A stretch of 64,000 nucleotides of DNA. Source: Ascarosepion bandense. Taxonomy: Eukaryota; Mollusca; Cephalopoda; Sepiida; Sepiidae. Positions 53,346 through 63,554 of the stretch are shown piece after piece; position 1 is the first letter of the stretch; every line of letters starts with the position of its first letter. The DNA lies in assembly GCA_037127315.1 (NCBI GenBank), contig JBBBDQ010001156.1, positions 2,307,501 through 2,371,500 on the forward strand, written 5' to 3'. The translations under genes and the position numbers were made by a program. The notes beneath the pieces were generated by a model. The model was not told where the DNA came from. It did not search any database and worked only from the letters and a program-made list of their open reading frames with translations.

Positions 53346-53834
53346 TTTTTAGCAATTTTAACAGTGAAATAATGAAACAAATATTTATTATTGATGTTGT
53401 TCGAATTGTTTCTTTCATAACATTGAGTAATTTATTTATCAGTTGCAATGCTGACCGACTTATTATGATTATTATTAGTAGTAGTAATAATAGGAGTAGT
53501 ATTGTCAAGAATCAGCATTTAAAATTATCGTTATTGTCTTATATATTAAGAGAGTTATAAGCATTATCATCAACCATAATGTTATAAACCCATTTGATGT
53601 GCATACGGCCGACTGCTTAGAACGTTAGCTTCCTGACCATGAGGCTACGTCGTTTTTTCAAACAGGTGGCGTCTAATCAATATCGGATTGGGCAGACAAT
53701 CTTAGTAACCTGCATTGTAAAAAAGTACCTGGAAATCTCACGACGTGTAGATCAAAGGCTTGTGAGTATAACTTGGTAGTTCGAAAGACGTTGATGGTTC
53801 GGTTAGTCCGAAATAGTAAGTTATCGTGACTGAG

Positions 53835-54391
53835 GGTTTAAGTGGACCAAACATATGAGCAAAAAAAAAAGCCTAGACAAAATTGAAGCAAAAGTAGCAA
53901 ATGTAACTTCAGGAAGAGACTGCTGAAATTTCTAGGGCCCACTGTGATGTAAGAAGGATGGGAAAATATAATACTCACAGGTCGGACTGAAGGCTGAAGA
54001 GACAGACGAAAGTAACGCATAACCTACCTAATGAATTTAGCAGAGATAACAAAACGACAAAATTTATTAAGAGCTACAAAGGAGAAGAAACTGAGGAGAG
54101 CCATGATCGCTAATGTGCTGAAGCGGCATGCCACGTAGAAGAAGGGTTTATTCAAATCCTGATCACGCAGTATTACACGTTATCGACCAAACACTGTATT
54201 CGCTCATAACCTACCTAATGAATTTAGCAGAGATAACAAAACGACAAAATTTATTAAGAGCTACAAAGGAGAAGAAACTGAGGAGAGCCATGATCGCTAA
54301 TGTCCTGAAGCGGCATGCCACGTAGAAGAAGGGTTTATTCAAATCCTGATCACGCAGTATTACACGTTATCGACCAAACACTGTATTCGCT
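53835..54391 (+). pseudogene. RTE-type LINE C-terminal fragment with 187-bp tandem duplication
   Basis: 53,870-54,017 has NFRKRLLKFLGPTVM-type residues and a tail with frameshifts. 54,018-54,204 and 54,205-54,391 are almost identical (one G/C change noted in AATGTGCTG/AATGTCCTG) and carry the C terminus (LRATKEKKLRRAMIANVLKRHAT, stop, GAAGAAGG) plus downstream flank. The duplication happened after insertion, since it includes non-LINE flank. Confidence 0.7.
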
Positions 54392-54616
54392 CAGATTATA
54401 TTTGTTGCATAATGTACAGGTTGATTGTGTGCATATTGAACATACGTAAATGCGACTGATAAGGTATCTGCAACAGGGATTAAATAAGCGTCTTTTCAGA
54501 ATAGGCTACTCGTAACTAAAATATCAGCTACTATATACTCATTATTTGAAGTGAATTTAATTTTGCTTTTAAGTTGAATTTTCGCAGTTCTTTTAAATCA
54601 TTCTTGTTTATCATAT

Positions 54617-55083
54617 ACTAGCAGTATAGCCCGGCGTTGCTCGGGTGTAATGAAAGGTCAGACTCAGCCTAAAGAATATTTGTGGGAAGTTTGAGAGAAT
54701 CGGATAAAAAATTGTGGATTTGTATTCAGACAGATAAACAGACACACACAGAAATATATTTCCTTTTATATATATGTATCATTGATTTTCTGCACTATTG
54801 TGAGAACTGCAACCTTGAAACTTCTGAATATCATTTCTTATGTCTTTGCCTATGAGTGTATCAAATTTGTTTAAAATCGGACCAATCCTTCTATAACCCG
54901 ATTTTTTCGATTATCGATTTCTTTATCGGGATTACGTCGACACAAAACTTAGCTAAGAACACTCGCAGACGCTTATAGTACAATTATGTAAATTTTCAAG
55001 AAAATCGGTTCAGCCGTTTTGGAATCTATAGGTAACGGAAACACACACACACAGACAAAGTTCCATTTATAAATAAGTGTAGA
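54617..55083 (-). mobile_element. Non-autonomous Helitron
   Basis: Minus strand starts TCTACACTTATTTATAAATG and ends with hairpin CCCGAGCAACGCCGGGC and CTAG between A and T. The interior is shorter than in the 750-bp copies, similar to 25,398-25,919. Confidence 0.85.
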
Positions 55084-55705
55084 TTCTATCTTCGGTCTTT
55101 ACGGAATGCAGGATAAACATCTGTATTTCGTGTGTCTACATTTACCTTAATGAATTAACGTATTTGTTATTAAATTACCCCATAATAATTTAATAAAATT
55201 TAATAAAAACAATACTAATAATAAAGGCGAGGCAGTTATTATTATCATCTTATAATACTGCTTCTTTTTATTTATAGTTCCCGACTACGTTACATTCTTC
55301 CATTACCTCAGTTAAATCTTGGGTCGTTCCTGTTTGATCGTTGAGTCGTTCCTGTTTGATTTCGAGGATAGAGACGGAAAAAAGGATAGATCAAAGAAGC
55401 CGTTTGGCCTCAGAAAAAGGAAATGAAAAAAAGAAAAAGAGAAAGAAAAAAGGAAAGAAAGAAAAGGCGATAACACTTTTATTGGTTTAACGTCTGCTTC
55501 TGTGAAATGGAAAATGCCAATGTTCAATCATTTCATTTTAATCTCTTATTTCTTTAATTAATAGCAGACATTCATATTTATGATTGTCACTGCTACATTC
55601 TAGCTTACTTTTTAAGCTCAAATATTTAACGGGGCAATAGGAGATTATCCACGGAGATTTTATAGGCTCGAAACTCGCAAGGAGGAATAAGAAGCATAAA
55701 AAAAC
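55084..55705. other. Unassigned sequence
   Basis: Nothing recognised. A 25-base phrase around GTTCCTGTTTGAT is repeated at 55,325 and 55,347. Confidence 0.35.
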
Positions 55706-56062
55706 TTTTTTTTTTTTCAATTGGAGTAGATAGATCTATCTAACGCCCGGTTCACACTCCACCCACGTCTATTGAACAGGTAAAGAGGCTCATCCTTTGT
55801 TCCCTGTTTAGGATGTGGTTTCCGGCTTTCTCTTTTCCACTCTTCTCACTTGGCTTTTTTTTTCAATTGGAGTAGATAGACTAAACTATCACCCGGTTCA
55901 CACTGCACCCACGTCTATTGAACAGGTGAAGAGGCTCATCCCTTGTTCCCTGTTTAGGATGTGGTTTCCGGCTTTCTCTTTTCCAATCTTTTCACTATTA
56001 CGTAGCCCACTGCACATCAGTGGCATTACCGCATTGCTCGGGGTGATACGATTAAAAAAAAA
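55706..56062 (+). repeat. SINE family P, dimer
   Basis: Two head units (CAATTGGAGTAGATAGA at 55,718 and 55,864) and a single 3' tail (GCATTGCTCGGGGTGATACG) with A-run, the same architecture as 11,655-12,028. Confidence 0.75.
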
Positions 56063-56084
56063 GAAAGAGAAAAACCTCGTCATT

Positions 56085-56870
56085 TTTACGCAGGGAGTTA
56101 AATAGGGAGGGGAAGTGATGAGAAAGGATGGTTAGATATAGGAAATGTCAGAAGAAGGGTGATAGGCGGGTAAGGATACCGATAATGAGGGTTGGGGAGA
56201 TGATGAGAGTGTTTGAGAGAATAGATGCAAGTTAGTGTGATAGGAGGTGTCTATTGACCTTACAATTAAACTCCTGGAGATTGTAGCTGTCGGGGAAGCA
56301 GGCATGTGGAAAGTAATTCCACAGGCGGGAAGCGCGAAAAAGGAAGCTGTTGGAGTATAAATTACGGTTACATCTTATCTGTTTCACTGTAAAAGAGTGA
56401 GATCTAGTTGCTAATCTAGTATCTCGTGTAAATTCGTACCTAGGCGGCACCAATGATCTAAGTTCTTCGGAGCAGAAGCCGTGAAAGTATTTATAGAAGA
56501 GGCACAGGGAAGCCACGTCACGCCGGTGAGAGAGAGTAGTTACAGCCGGTCTGCCAAGTCAGTATCGATCACGTGACAGATTCTCTGTTGTAGTTTATCA
56601 AGAAGCCCGAGGAGAGTAGCAGGGGCACCCGACCAGATGTGGCAGCAGTATTCAATACACGTGCGGATGGTAGATTTATGTATGTGCAAGATAGATTCAG
56701 ACGGGAAAAACTTCCGGGTCCTGCACAGAGAACCGACTTTCATAGCAGCGGAATTAGCAATGGATTCGATATAGTCATTCCATTTGAGGTCCGCCGAGAG
56801 TGTAAGGCCAAGGAGACGTAGTGTTTTACTCTCAGGGAGGCAAGCCTGGTCCATGCTAATGGGAGGTAGG
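56085..56870 (-). pseudogene. Jockey/CR1-type LINE C-terminal region
   Basis: Minus frames: MDQACLPESKTLRLLGLTLSADLKWNDYIESIANSAAMKVGSL (56,720-56,854), then CRTRKFFPSESILHIHKSTIRTCIEYCCHIWSGAP and LDKLQQRICHVIDTDL. After a frameshift comes MASLCLFYKYFHGFCSEELRSLVPP, then SNSFLFRASRLWNYFPHACFPDSYNLQEFNCKVNRHL (56,232-56,516). 3' UTR to 56,085. RT domain missing. This is the cleanest copy of the C-terminal half. Confidence 0.8.
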
Positions 56871-57215
56871 TGCGATCATCATTTTTGTAGATTTATGTTT
56901 TTACAATTGAAAGATTTTTTTGTAAATATAGCTTGAAGACAGATAGACATAATGTCGAAATATTGTTGAACATTTTCAAACAGTGGGTTTTTCTTTGTTT
57001 TTATTTCCTTAAAGCGCGCTCTTCTCTTAAATGTGAAAAAATATTAGAGGAGTTACGTCAGACACTTTGTTTATTGTCATTTCGTTGGGATTATGCTGCA
57101 TACACATTTTTCTTTAGGGTCACAACAAGAGACTTGCCTTCAGGAACGGCTTCATGACATTTTTCACTGATCATTTTTTTGTAAAAAGTAAAAACCTAAG
57201 ATCTCATACATCTAA
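56871..57215. other. Unassigned sequence with repeat Y near 57,110-57,190
   Basis: Y is recognised by TTCATGACATTTTTCACTGA after CAACAAGAGACTTGCC. The rest is not recognised. Confidence 0.4.
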
Positions 57216-57710
57216 TCTAAACTTATTTATAAATGGAACTTTGTCTGTGTGTATGTGTCTGTGTGTGTGTCTATCCGTTACCTATAGACTGAACCGACTT
57301 TCTTGAAAATTTACACAGTTGTACTACAAGTGTTTGTTCTTAACTAGGTTTTGTGTCGAGGGACCCCCGATAAATATCGAAAATTTGATAATCGAAAAAT
57401 TGGGTTATAGAAGGAGTGGTCCGATTTTAATCATATTTGATACACTCATAGACAAAGACATAAGAAACGATATTCAGAAGTTTCAAGGTTACAGTTCTCG
57501 AGGAAAAAACTTATTTGATATCAATACCAGGAAATCAAAATTTGACTTACATCCATTCGTTTTTCTTTCAGTTTACGGTTTCGCTTTAACTGTAAACAAC
57601 TATTGCTTTTTAGTCGTTCGTGCCAACGTTCAAAGAGTTTGAGCTCCAGGACCATGGATCAGTTTTAAAACCTTCCTTACACCCAAGCAACGCCGGGCTA
57701 TACTGCTAGT
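57216..57710 (+). mobile_element. Non-autonomous Helitron
   Basis: TCTAAACTTATTTATAAATG start, hairpin CCCAAGCAACGCCGGGC and CTAG end, A and T flanks. It has an internal deletion relative to 6,134-6,880, removing the TA/TG core. Confidence 0.85.
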
Positions 57711-57930
57711 TTTACATAAATAACGATTTTCGTTATAAGCTTTTGAGTATATTTTTGCTTTCTTTAAATCGGGGCTATCAGAAAATATTTCTAATCAATC
57801 TGAGTGTTCAAACCACAAATAGAATTATTAATGTCTTCATGTGACATATCTTTTAGATTTGCCTTTCAACATGCTTGTCATGTGATTTTTTTTTTGTTTT
57901 TGTTTTGTTTGTGATCTATAAATATATATT
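57711..57930. other. Unassigned sequence
   Basis: Nothing recognised. Confidence 0.3.
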
Positions 57931-57941
57931 ACAATGTGAAA

Positions 57942-58437
57942 AGGCTTACGGCCTATCACGTTGAATACACCGGTTCGCGCTTGATCAGCGAAGTTAAGAA
58001 ACGTTGAGCCTGGTCAGTACTTAGATGGGTAACCGCTTGGGAATACCAGGTGCTGTAAGCTTTTAGTGACGGATGTGCGTTATGGTGCAGTGGATGTCGG
58101 CTTGGAAAGAGAAATCGGTGAGCCGAGTTCGAATTCCAGTTGAATACCCTGCTTTCACTTCAGCACTGGTACCCTTGGGAAAGGTATTAATCTGTCCCTT
58201 TCCTCCAGTTATGGGTTAAATAACAAGGGTAGGACTTGGGGACCCTGCCCTTAAAAACAAATCCTAATGAATCTTGATACTCGAAAAAGAAAAACGTATT
58301 ACTTGACACAAAACTTATATAAAAACTTGTTGAAAGAAAAAGGTATTACCAGCAATAAATAAATAAAGTTGAGTTGGCAATAAATGACTCGCCGAGGTTG
58401 ATTTGCCATAAAAGCAAAACAACCAACCAACCAACCA
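57942..58437 (+). repeat. Full-length 5S-tRNA composite SINE
   Basis: 5S head (57,944-58,060), tRNA-like part with GTGCGTTATGGTGCAGTGG and B-box GAGTTCGAATTCC, shared body, tail 2 (GACTTGGGGACCCTGCCC) and four or five AACC units. Flanking ACAATGTGAAA (57,931-57,941) and ACAATCTGAAA (58,438-58,448) look like an 11-bp target duplication with one mismatch. Confidence 0.9.
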
Positions 58438-58448
58438 ACAATCTGAAA

Positions 58449-58744
58449 TATTTGCCATGTCAATAAGAAAACATATTCTGTTTTTGTAGACTTTGATGAA
58501 GATTCTTGCTTATCTTTGATTGTAAAGTTCCATAAATTTGTTAGAGGTCGTATCCCTGTAACCGGGTGTAGGTGATGTTCATCCCAGATTCTTACAGCTT
58601 CCTTCCATAAAATAGTGCATATTTTCCAGTGCCGATATTATTCTACTCTATCATGACGGGATTTTATATTCAGTAGGTGCAAACCCTGTGCAACCTGATA
58701 CAAGATGGCCAATTGTGACTGTATATCTATCACTGAATCTGCAT
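58449..58744. other. Unassigned sequence
   Basis: 58,555-58,700 recalls the region upstream of the RLE-type LINE C terminus (CCGGGTGTAGGTGATGTTCA) and may be a decayed fragment of it. Confidence 0.35.
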
Positions 58745-59516
58745 TTTATTACTACTACTATGTTGTCATTTTTCATCATATTTTGAATTCTGTTATGGCC
58801 GCACTACTTACCAATTATGCGGGAAGACCAAAGGCAGGTCGTGGTGTGATGTTATGGCTCCAGTTCATGTTTTTCTATCTCCCCTAACATCCTTAGCGTT
58901 ACATAGACAAAGTTCTCCTTAGTGTGTGGGCTGTACTTAACAAGACAATTTTTTGTATATCTCTTAAGCTGGGGTTTCCAGGGATTCTTTCAATGTGTTG
59001 TTTTGTTCCATTTTTATAATTCCAAGTGCACCTACAATAACTGGCACGATTCTTTCCACATTTTTTGATTTCAATTTCCAGGTCTTTATATTTTGACAGT
59101 TTTTCAAATTCCTTGGTTCCTATGTTCCTATCCGCTGGACAAGCCATATCAGTTAATAGGCAAGTATTTTCTTTCTGTTTTTTTACAATGATGTCCGGAC
59201 TATTTGTTTCAATATTTCTCTGTAGATGGTGTAATCCCATAGAATGGTGACATCTTCTATTTCTGTAACCGGTGCAGGGTGATGTTCATATCAGTGTTTG
59301 TTTACCCATAGAATGGTGACATCTTCTATTTCTGTAACCGGTGCAGGGTGATGTTCATATCAGTGTTTGTTTACCCATAGAATGGTGACATCTTCTATTT
59401 CTGTAACCGGTGCAGGGTGATGTTCATATCAGTGTTTGTTTACCCATAGAATGGTGACATCTTCTATTTCTGTAACCGGTGCAGGGTGATGTTCATATCA
59501 GTGTTTGTTTACATAT
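58745..59516 (-). pseudogene. RLE-type LINE C-terminal fragment with four tandem 69-bp units
   Basis: The minus frame 58,899-59,240 has NSPDIIVKKQKENTCLLTDMACPADRNIG and EKLSKYKDLEIEI, then HIERIPGNPSLRDIQKIVLL. It is the same restriction-like endonuclease signature as 4,660-5,212, but with Asn-Ser-Pro-Asp in place of RPD context and T for I before the second D. Upstream, 59,241-59,516 holds four units of 69 bases encoding a 23-residue segment (PAPVTEIEDVTILW). Confidence 0.6.
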
Positions 59517-59839
59517 TTTCCATAGTGTTTGCATATTGTCTAGTTTAAATATTGCCCCACTCTATCGTGACGATTTTTATATTATTATTATTACTATTTT
59601 TGTTATTGTTGTTGTTGTTGTTGTTGCCATTATTCTATTTAGTTTCTGTTGTATATTAATTTCCTTCGGGGCCTCAAAGAGAGAGTAGAAATAGTATTAT
59701 GACATTTTTCGCAGTACATTTGTATAAAAATAAAACAAGATGACATCAGACACATTTTAAATAGATAACAGCTTTCGTCGACTGTGAGCCGAGTTTAATA
59801 AAAATATTTTTTGTCTTTAAGGCATAAATTGGCAGAGAA
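59517..59839. other. Unassigned sequence with simple repeats and repeat Y
   Basis: (TTA)/(TTG) stretch near 59,580-59,630. Degraded repeat Y at 59,655-59,735. Confidence 0.4.
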
Positions 59840-60151
59840 TCTAAACTTATTTATAAATGGAACTTTGTCTCTGTGTGTGTATGTGTCAGTGTGTGAGTTA
59901 CCTATAGAATTCGAAACAGCTGAACCAATTTTTTTGAAAATTTACACAGTATATAAGTGTCTGCGAGTGTTCTTAGCTAGATTAGGTGTCGAGGTACCCC
60001 CGATAAATATCGAAAATCGATAATCGAATAAATCGGGTTATAGAGACAGTGGTCCGATTTTAATCAAATTTCTTACAGTCATAGACAGAGACATAAGAAA
60101 CGATATTCCGAAGTTTCAAGGTTGCAGTTCTTACAATAGTGCAGAAAATCG

Positions 60152-60198
<47 letters not shown>

Positions 60199-60589
60199 CA
60201 AGATGTTTGTGTGTGTGTGTGTGTGTCTGTTTATCTGGCTGTATGTCTGTATTTTTTTCAGCCCTTTTATTTTAGTTTTTGATTCGGGTTTGTCTCTCAG
60301 TAGATATAATTGTAGTTCTTAGTCTCAGCCATGATACTATTTACTCAGAGGACTTATTTAGCCTTCAAAATTCAGTTTACGACGAAAAAAACTTATTTGA
60401 TATCGATACCAGGAAATCAAAATTGGACTTACTTCCATTCATTTTTCTTTCAGTCTAAGGTTTTGCTTTAACTGGAACCAACTATTGCTTTTTAGTCTTT
60501 CGTGCCAACCTCCAAAGAGTCTGAGCTCCAGGACAATGGACTAGTTTAAAAGTTTTCATTACACCCGAGCAACGCCGGGCTATGTTAGT
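59840..60589 (+). mobile_element. Non-autonomous Helitron
   Basis: 750 bases, closest in length to 6,134-6,880, with TCTAAACTTATTTATAAATG start, (TA)n and (TG)n core, hairpin CCCGAGCAACGCCGGGC and TTAG end before T. No coding capacity. Confidence 0.85.
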
Positions 60590-61561
60590 CCTTCAATAAA
60601 TCTATCAGAACCTTTTTCAGTCAAACCAAGATTTACAGCCACAAATGAAATTTTAAATATCTCTATGTATCACATTTTTTTAAAATTTCCATTTCAAGCT
60701 CCGTGTATTTTTTATTATCATTGTTGTTATTATTTTTGTATTCATCATCATAATCTTTATCATAATTATTATTATTTAAACATACTTTTTCACGCAATAT
60801 CTTTTTTTCGTGATTTTATTTTTATGAAAACCTCCAGCATGTTTGTCACTTTCATTTTCCAAATCCTGACATATTTGTATTCCCTCCAAATCTTCTTCAG
60901 AAATCCCATTTACTTTCAATAAATCCTCTTCGTCCCCACTAACCTTTCTATCACATTCGTCCTAATCACTGCACTACTTTTATTTTTACCTTCACTCACC
61001 AATCTTGTGATTGCTTTATTTTTTTTATTTTCATTTTTTTTACAATTACAGAGCAGCACAGATTATTACATCGCGTCGAATTCCAGTTAAAAACAGCAAT
61101 CCTGAGTCTGGTGCTAACGCAATTAGTTTCCTTCTATCTAGACACAACCACCTGAATGAAAGAAATGACGCCATCTTTACGGCAACCCACATTTTTGCGA
61201 CTGGAGCCTCGTTATCGATTTGGCAAAGCTGAATCGACTGGTCGGTTTGGCTTGCCGAAGTTCGATCTCTCCTCCTCCCCCTTTCTCTATCTCTCACTTT
61301 CTCTGACTCTCTCTTTCTCCGAGACATGTGCCCCTGTATCAGGGCGATCAGCGACCAGGGCCCGAAGAAATGACATCATGCTAAGATCTGGCTCAGTTCA
61401 GAAATAACATGTTGCGACTGTGTACACATCAAACGATCCTGTTAACGACTTAGCCCGGGAAATAGACGGATTTCAAGAAATGTGTTTATCTGATCTGGAC
61501 ATATGTGTGCAGTTGAGGAGATGAAAAAATACAGAATATAACAGTGCAGTGAACATGGAAC

Positions 61562-61567
<6 letters not shown>
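60590..61567. other. Unassigned sequence
   Basis: 61,060-61,420 is GC-balanced and has overlapping frames on both strands (61,046-61,327 minus, 61,156-61,407 plus) with no recognisable domain. I see no splice signals that would support an exon. It may be single-copy. Confidence 0.3.

Positions 61568-61615
<48 letters not shown>
61568..61615. repeat. (TA)n microsatellite
   Basis: About 23 TA units next to a Penelope end. Confidence 0.95.
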
Positions 61616-61617
<2 letters not shown>

Positions 61618-61757
61618 TATCGAGGCAGCAGATAATTTTCTAAACATATACTGTTAAATATAAGAGACAATGAATGTCTATTACGTTTAAGCCAAAATCC
61701 GATGTTTAGAACGGCTCATGATTAAACATAATGACATTCATTTTCTCTTATATTTAA

Positions 61758-61758
<1 letters not shown>
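61616..61758 (-). repeat. Penelope-like 3' end folded back on itself
   Basis: 61,616-61,690 matches the distal end of 19,495-19,705. From 61,691 the sequence is the reverse complement of the same region, so arms 61,653-61,690 and 61,722-61,758 pair around GCCAAAATCCGATG... The hammerhead core itself is not included. Confidence 0.65.
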
Positions 61759-61799
<41 letters not shown>

Positions 61800-61800
61800 T
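61759..61800. repeat. (TC)n(TA)n microsatellite
   Basis: Lies at the 3' end of the minus-strand SINE H. Confidence 0.9.
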
Positions 61801-61814
61801 ATATCATATTAGTC

Positions 61815-62075
61815 ATACCCATACAAGCCTGTTTCGCTGTATCACAGCTCATCAGTGTCGCTAGACACATCCACTTGCTTCTGGCCGAGATCGAAACTCG
61901 ACCGATTTGGTGTCACTCAGAGTCGCTACTCTCTAAGCCATAGGCGCATGGAATCAGTGAAGGGAAATTTTAACGTGTTGTATATAAGCAGTGTATACAC
62001 GCGCCAGTCACCGAAAGAACTCAATTCATTTCGGAAGAGTCAAGCATATAGCAGAAGTGGAAACTCTTTTAAAAA
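61815..62075 (-). repeat. tRNA-derived SINE with hammerhead (family H), copy 4
   Basis: Longest copy. Minus strand: leader with GTATACACTGCTTATATACA, A-box TATGGCTTAGAGAGTAG, B-box CGAGTTTCGATCTCGG, then hammerhead at 61,821-61,868 and a TA/TC tail. Confidence 0.75.
61821..61868 (-). ncRNA. Hammerhead ribozyme, degraded stem I
   Basis: CTGATGA, GCTGT/ACAGC with GAT loop and GAAA all intact. Stem III ACA/TGT around GGCT, with A at position 17. The inner five base pairs of stem I are mostly lost (CGACA opposite TGGGT), while the outer GTC/GAC remains. Confidence 0.65.
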
Positions 62076-62179
62076 TTTTATTCTCCATATATATATTCGA
62101 GGGATACGTTGTCGCTATGTTGTATTTTTAATTTCGTGTGTGTACCTTGTTTGTATTTAATTCTGTCAACTGCACATTA

Positions 62180-62880
62180 TAGTAGGGTATGTTGGGCACC
62201 GGTTGTGAGAAAAAGAGTACATGACACAATTCACTCTGCCAGGAAACTGGGAACGGCATGCCGTAGTGCTCAGGATTTGCGTCGAAATCTCCAACAAGAA
62301 CATTTCAGAGGCTTTGGGTGTCAATATGAAGACAGCACGCAGGATACGGAAATAATTTGATTATATATCCAGTCAACCTCATACTGTTTGGAGTGATCAT
62401 GAGTGATGGCGACGTTATGTCTTCATTCATCCTTCTACACAACCTCAGACTCAACAGCTCTTTGCAGAGTTAGTGCTGGCATGGGTCAAGGAAGTAGATG
62501 CCTGGCAACAGGACTGTGCACAATCTCACACAAGTAGGAGAACGTAGTCATCAACGTCAGACAATTTCTGTGAGCGCATCACTCTTTACATCTGGCTACT
62601 TAACTCCCCATACTGCAACCCCCTTTGATTATTACGTGTAGGGCGCAGTTGAGCGAGAGAACAACAAGACTCCTTGTAATTCCAAAGAAGGCAAAGATTA
62701 TGGTAACGTTCACCAACTTAAAGAGGGGACTGTCCAGAAGAGATGCAGGAGAAGCATCCTGAGGCAGTGATTAAAGCCGCTGACAATTTTATTAAATTTA
62801 TTATTTCCACATATTGTTGTGTAATTTTGGTAAATATATCTGTTTCAATGAGATATCAGTATTATTTTTAGTTTTGATTA
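62180..62880 (+). pseudogene. Mariner-like transposase remnant
   Basis: Broken frames in order: RKLGTACRSAQDLRRNLQQEHFRGFG, then after a stop and frame change HTVWSDHE, FAELVLAWVKEVDAWQQDCAQSHTSRRT (second catalytic Asp box, WQQD-HTSRRT), then NSPYCNPLDYYVWGAVERE (third box) and RRCRRSILR-type C terminus. A deletion removes most of the region between the helix-turn-helix and the second box. Same family type as 40,800-41,430. Confidence 0.7.
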
Positions 62881-62937
62881 ATTTACACAATTAATCCATG
62901 ACTACACATACATACATACATATATTCCCTCACTCTT

Positions 62938-62938
<1 letters not shown>

Positions 62939-62969
<31 letters not shown>
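62939..62969. repeat. (TC)n(TA)n microsatellite
   Basis: Borders the palindrome at 62,975. Confidence 0.9.
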
Positions 62970-62974
62970 ATTTT

Positions 62975-63087
62975 TAAAAGATTTTAGGTTATTACAATGG
63001 GTAATACATATTTCACCGCGTCCTGACGAGCCGCATCAGGACGCGGTGAAATATGTATTACCCATTGTAATAACCTAAAATCTTTTA
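62975..63087. repeat. Perfect palindrome, 52-bp arms, 9-base loop
   Basis: Left arm 62,975-63,026 and right arm 63,036-63,087 pair without mismatch around CGAGCCGCA. Across the loop the plus strand reads CTGACGA, GCCGC/GCGGT stem, GAAATATG, a hammerhead-like arrangement. No coding. Confidence 0.9.
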
Positions 63088-63554
63088 TAAATTATATTAC
63101 TGCTAAATTAAATAAATGAATTTAACATTGAGTTCTCTTCAGTTCGTCTCTATCAAAATTTACCTGGATTGTATACCAAGTGTACTATGTTAAATATATT
63201 AAAAGAATTCCGACATAACTACAATATATATGTAAAAGGACAATATGAATAATAGACAAAAAGAAAATTTCGTCCCCTGATAAACTTTATCAAGGTAAAT
63301 GTGAGGATTATATTTTAGAACAAAGTTTTATAAGAAAAATGTTGCTAGTTTTTTTATTTTTATTTTTAATTAAAGAGATGCTCTTAAGTATTCAAGTTAA
63401 ATAAAATGTTTCGGTAAATTATTTAAATATTAATTGCATGGAAAAAATCATCATTAACTCACTTCCGTTTACATTATATCAAACTGAGTCACTTAGCGTC
63501 TTCCATAATGTACTTAGACACCTTTTGTTTTCTTTTTGTTTGTCTTACGTCTAT
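63088..63554. other. Unassigned AT-rich sequence
   Basis: 63,270-63,300 has CCCTGATAAACTTTATCAAG, a short inverted repeat. Nothing else recognised. Confidence 0.35.

Noticed and set aside
61046..61407. Host exon suggested by overlapping frames of 83-93 residues on both strands
   Set aside because: No domain or splice-site support. CT-rich sequence alone explains the Ser/Leu-rich plus frame and the Arg/Glu-rich minus frame.
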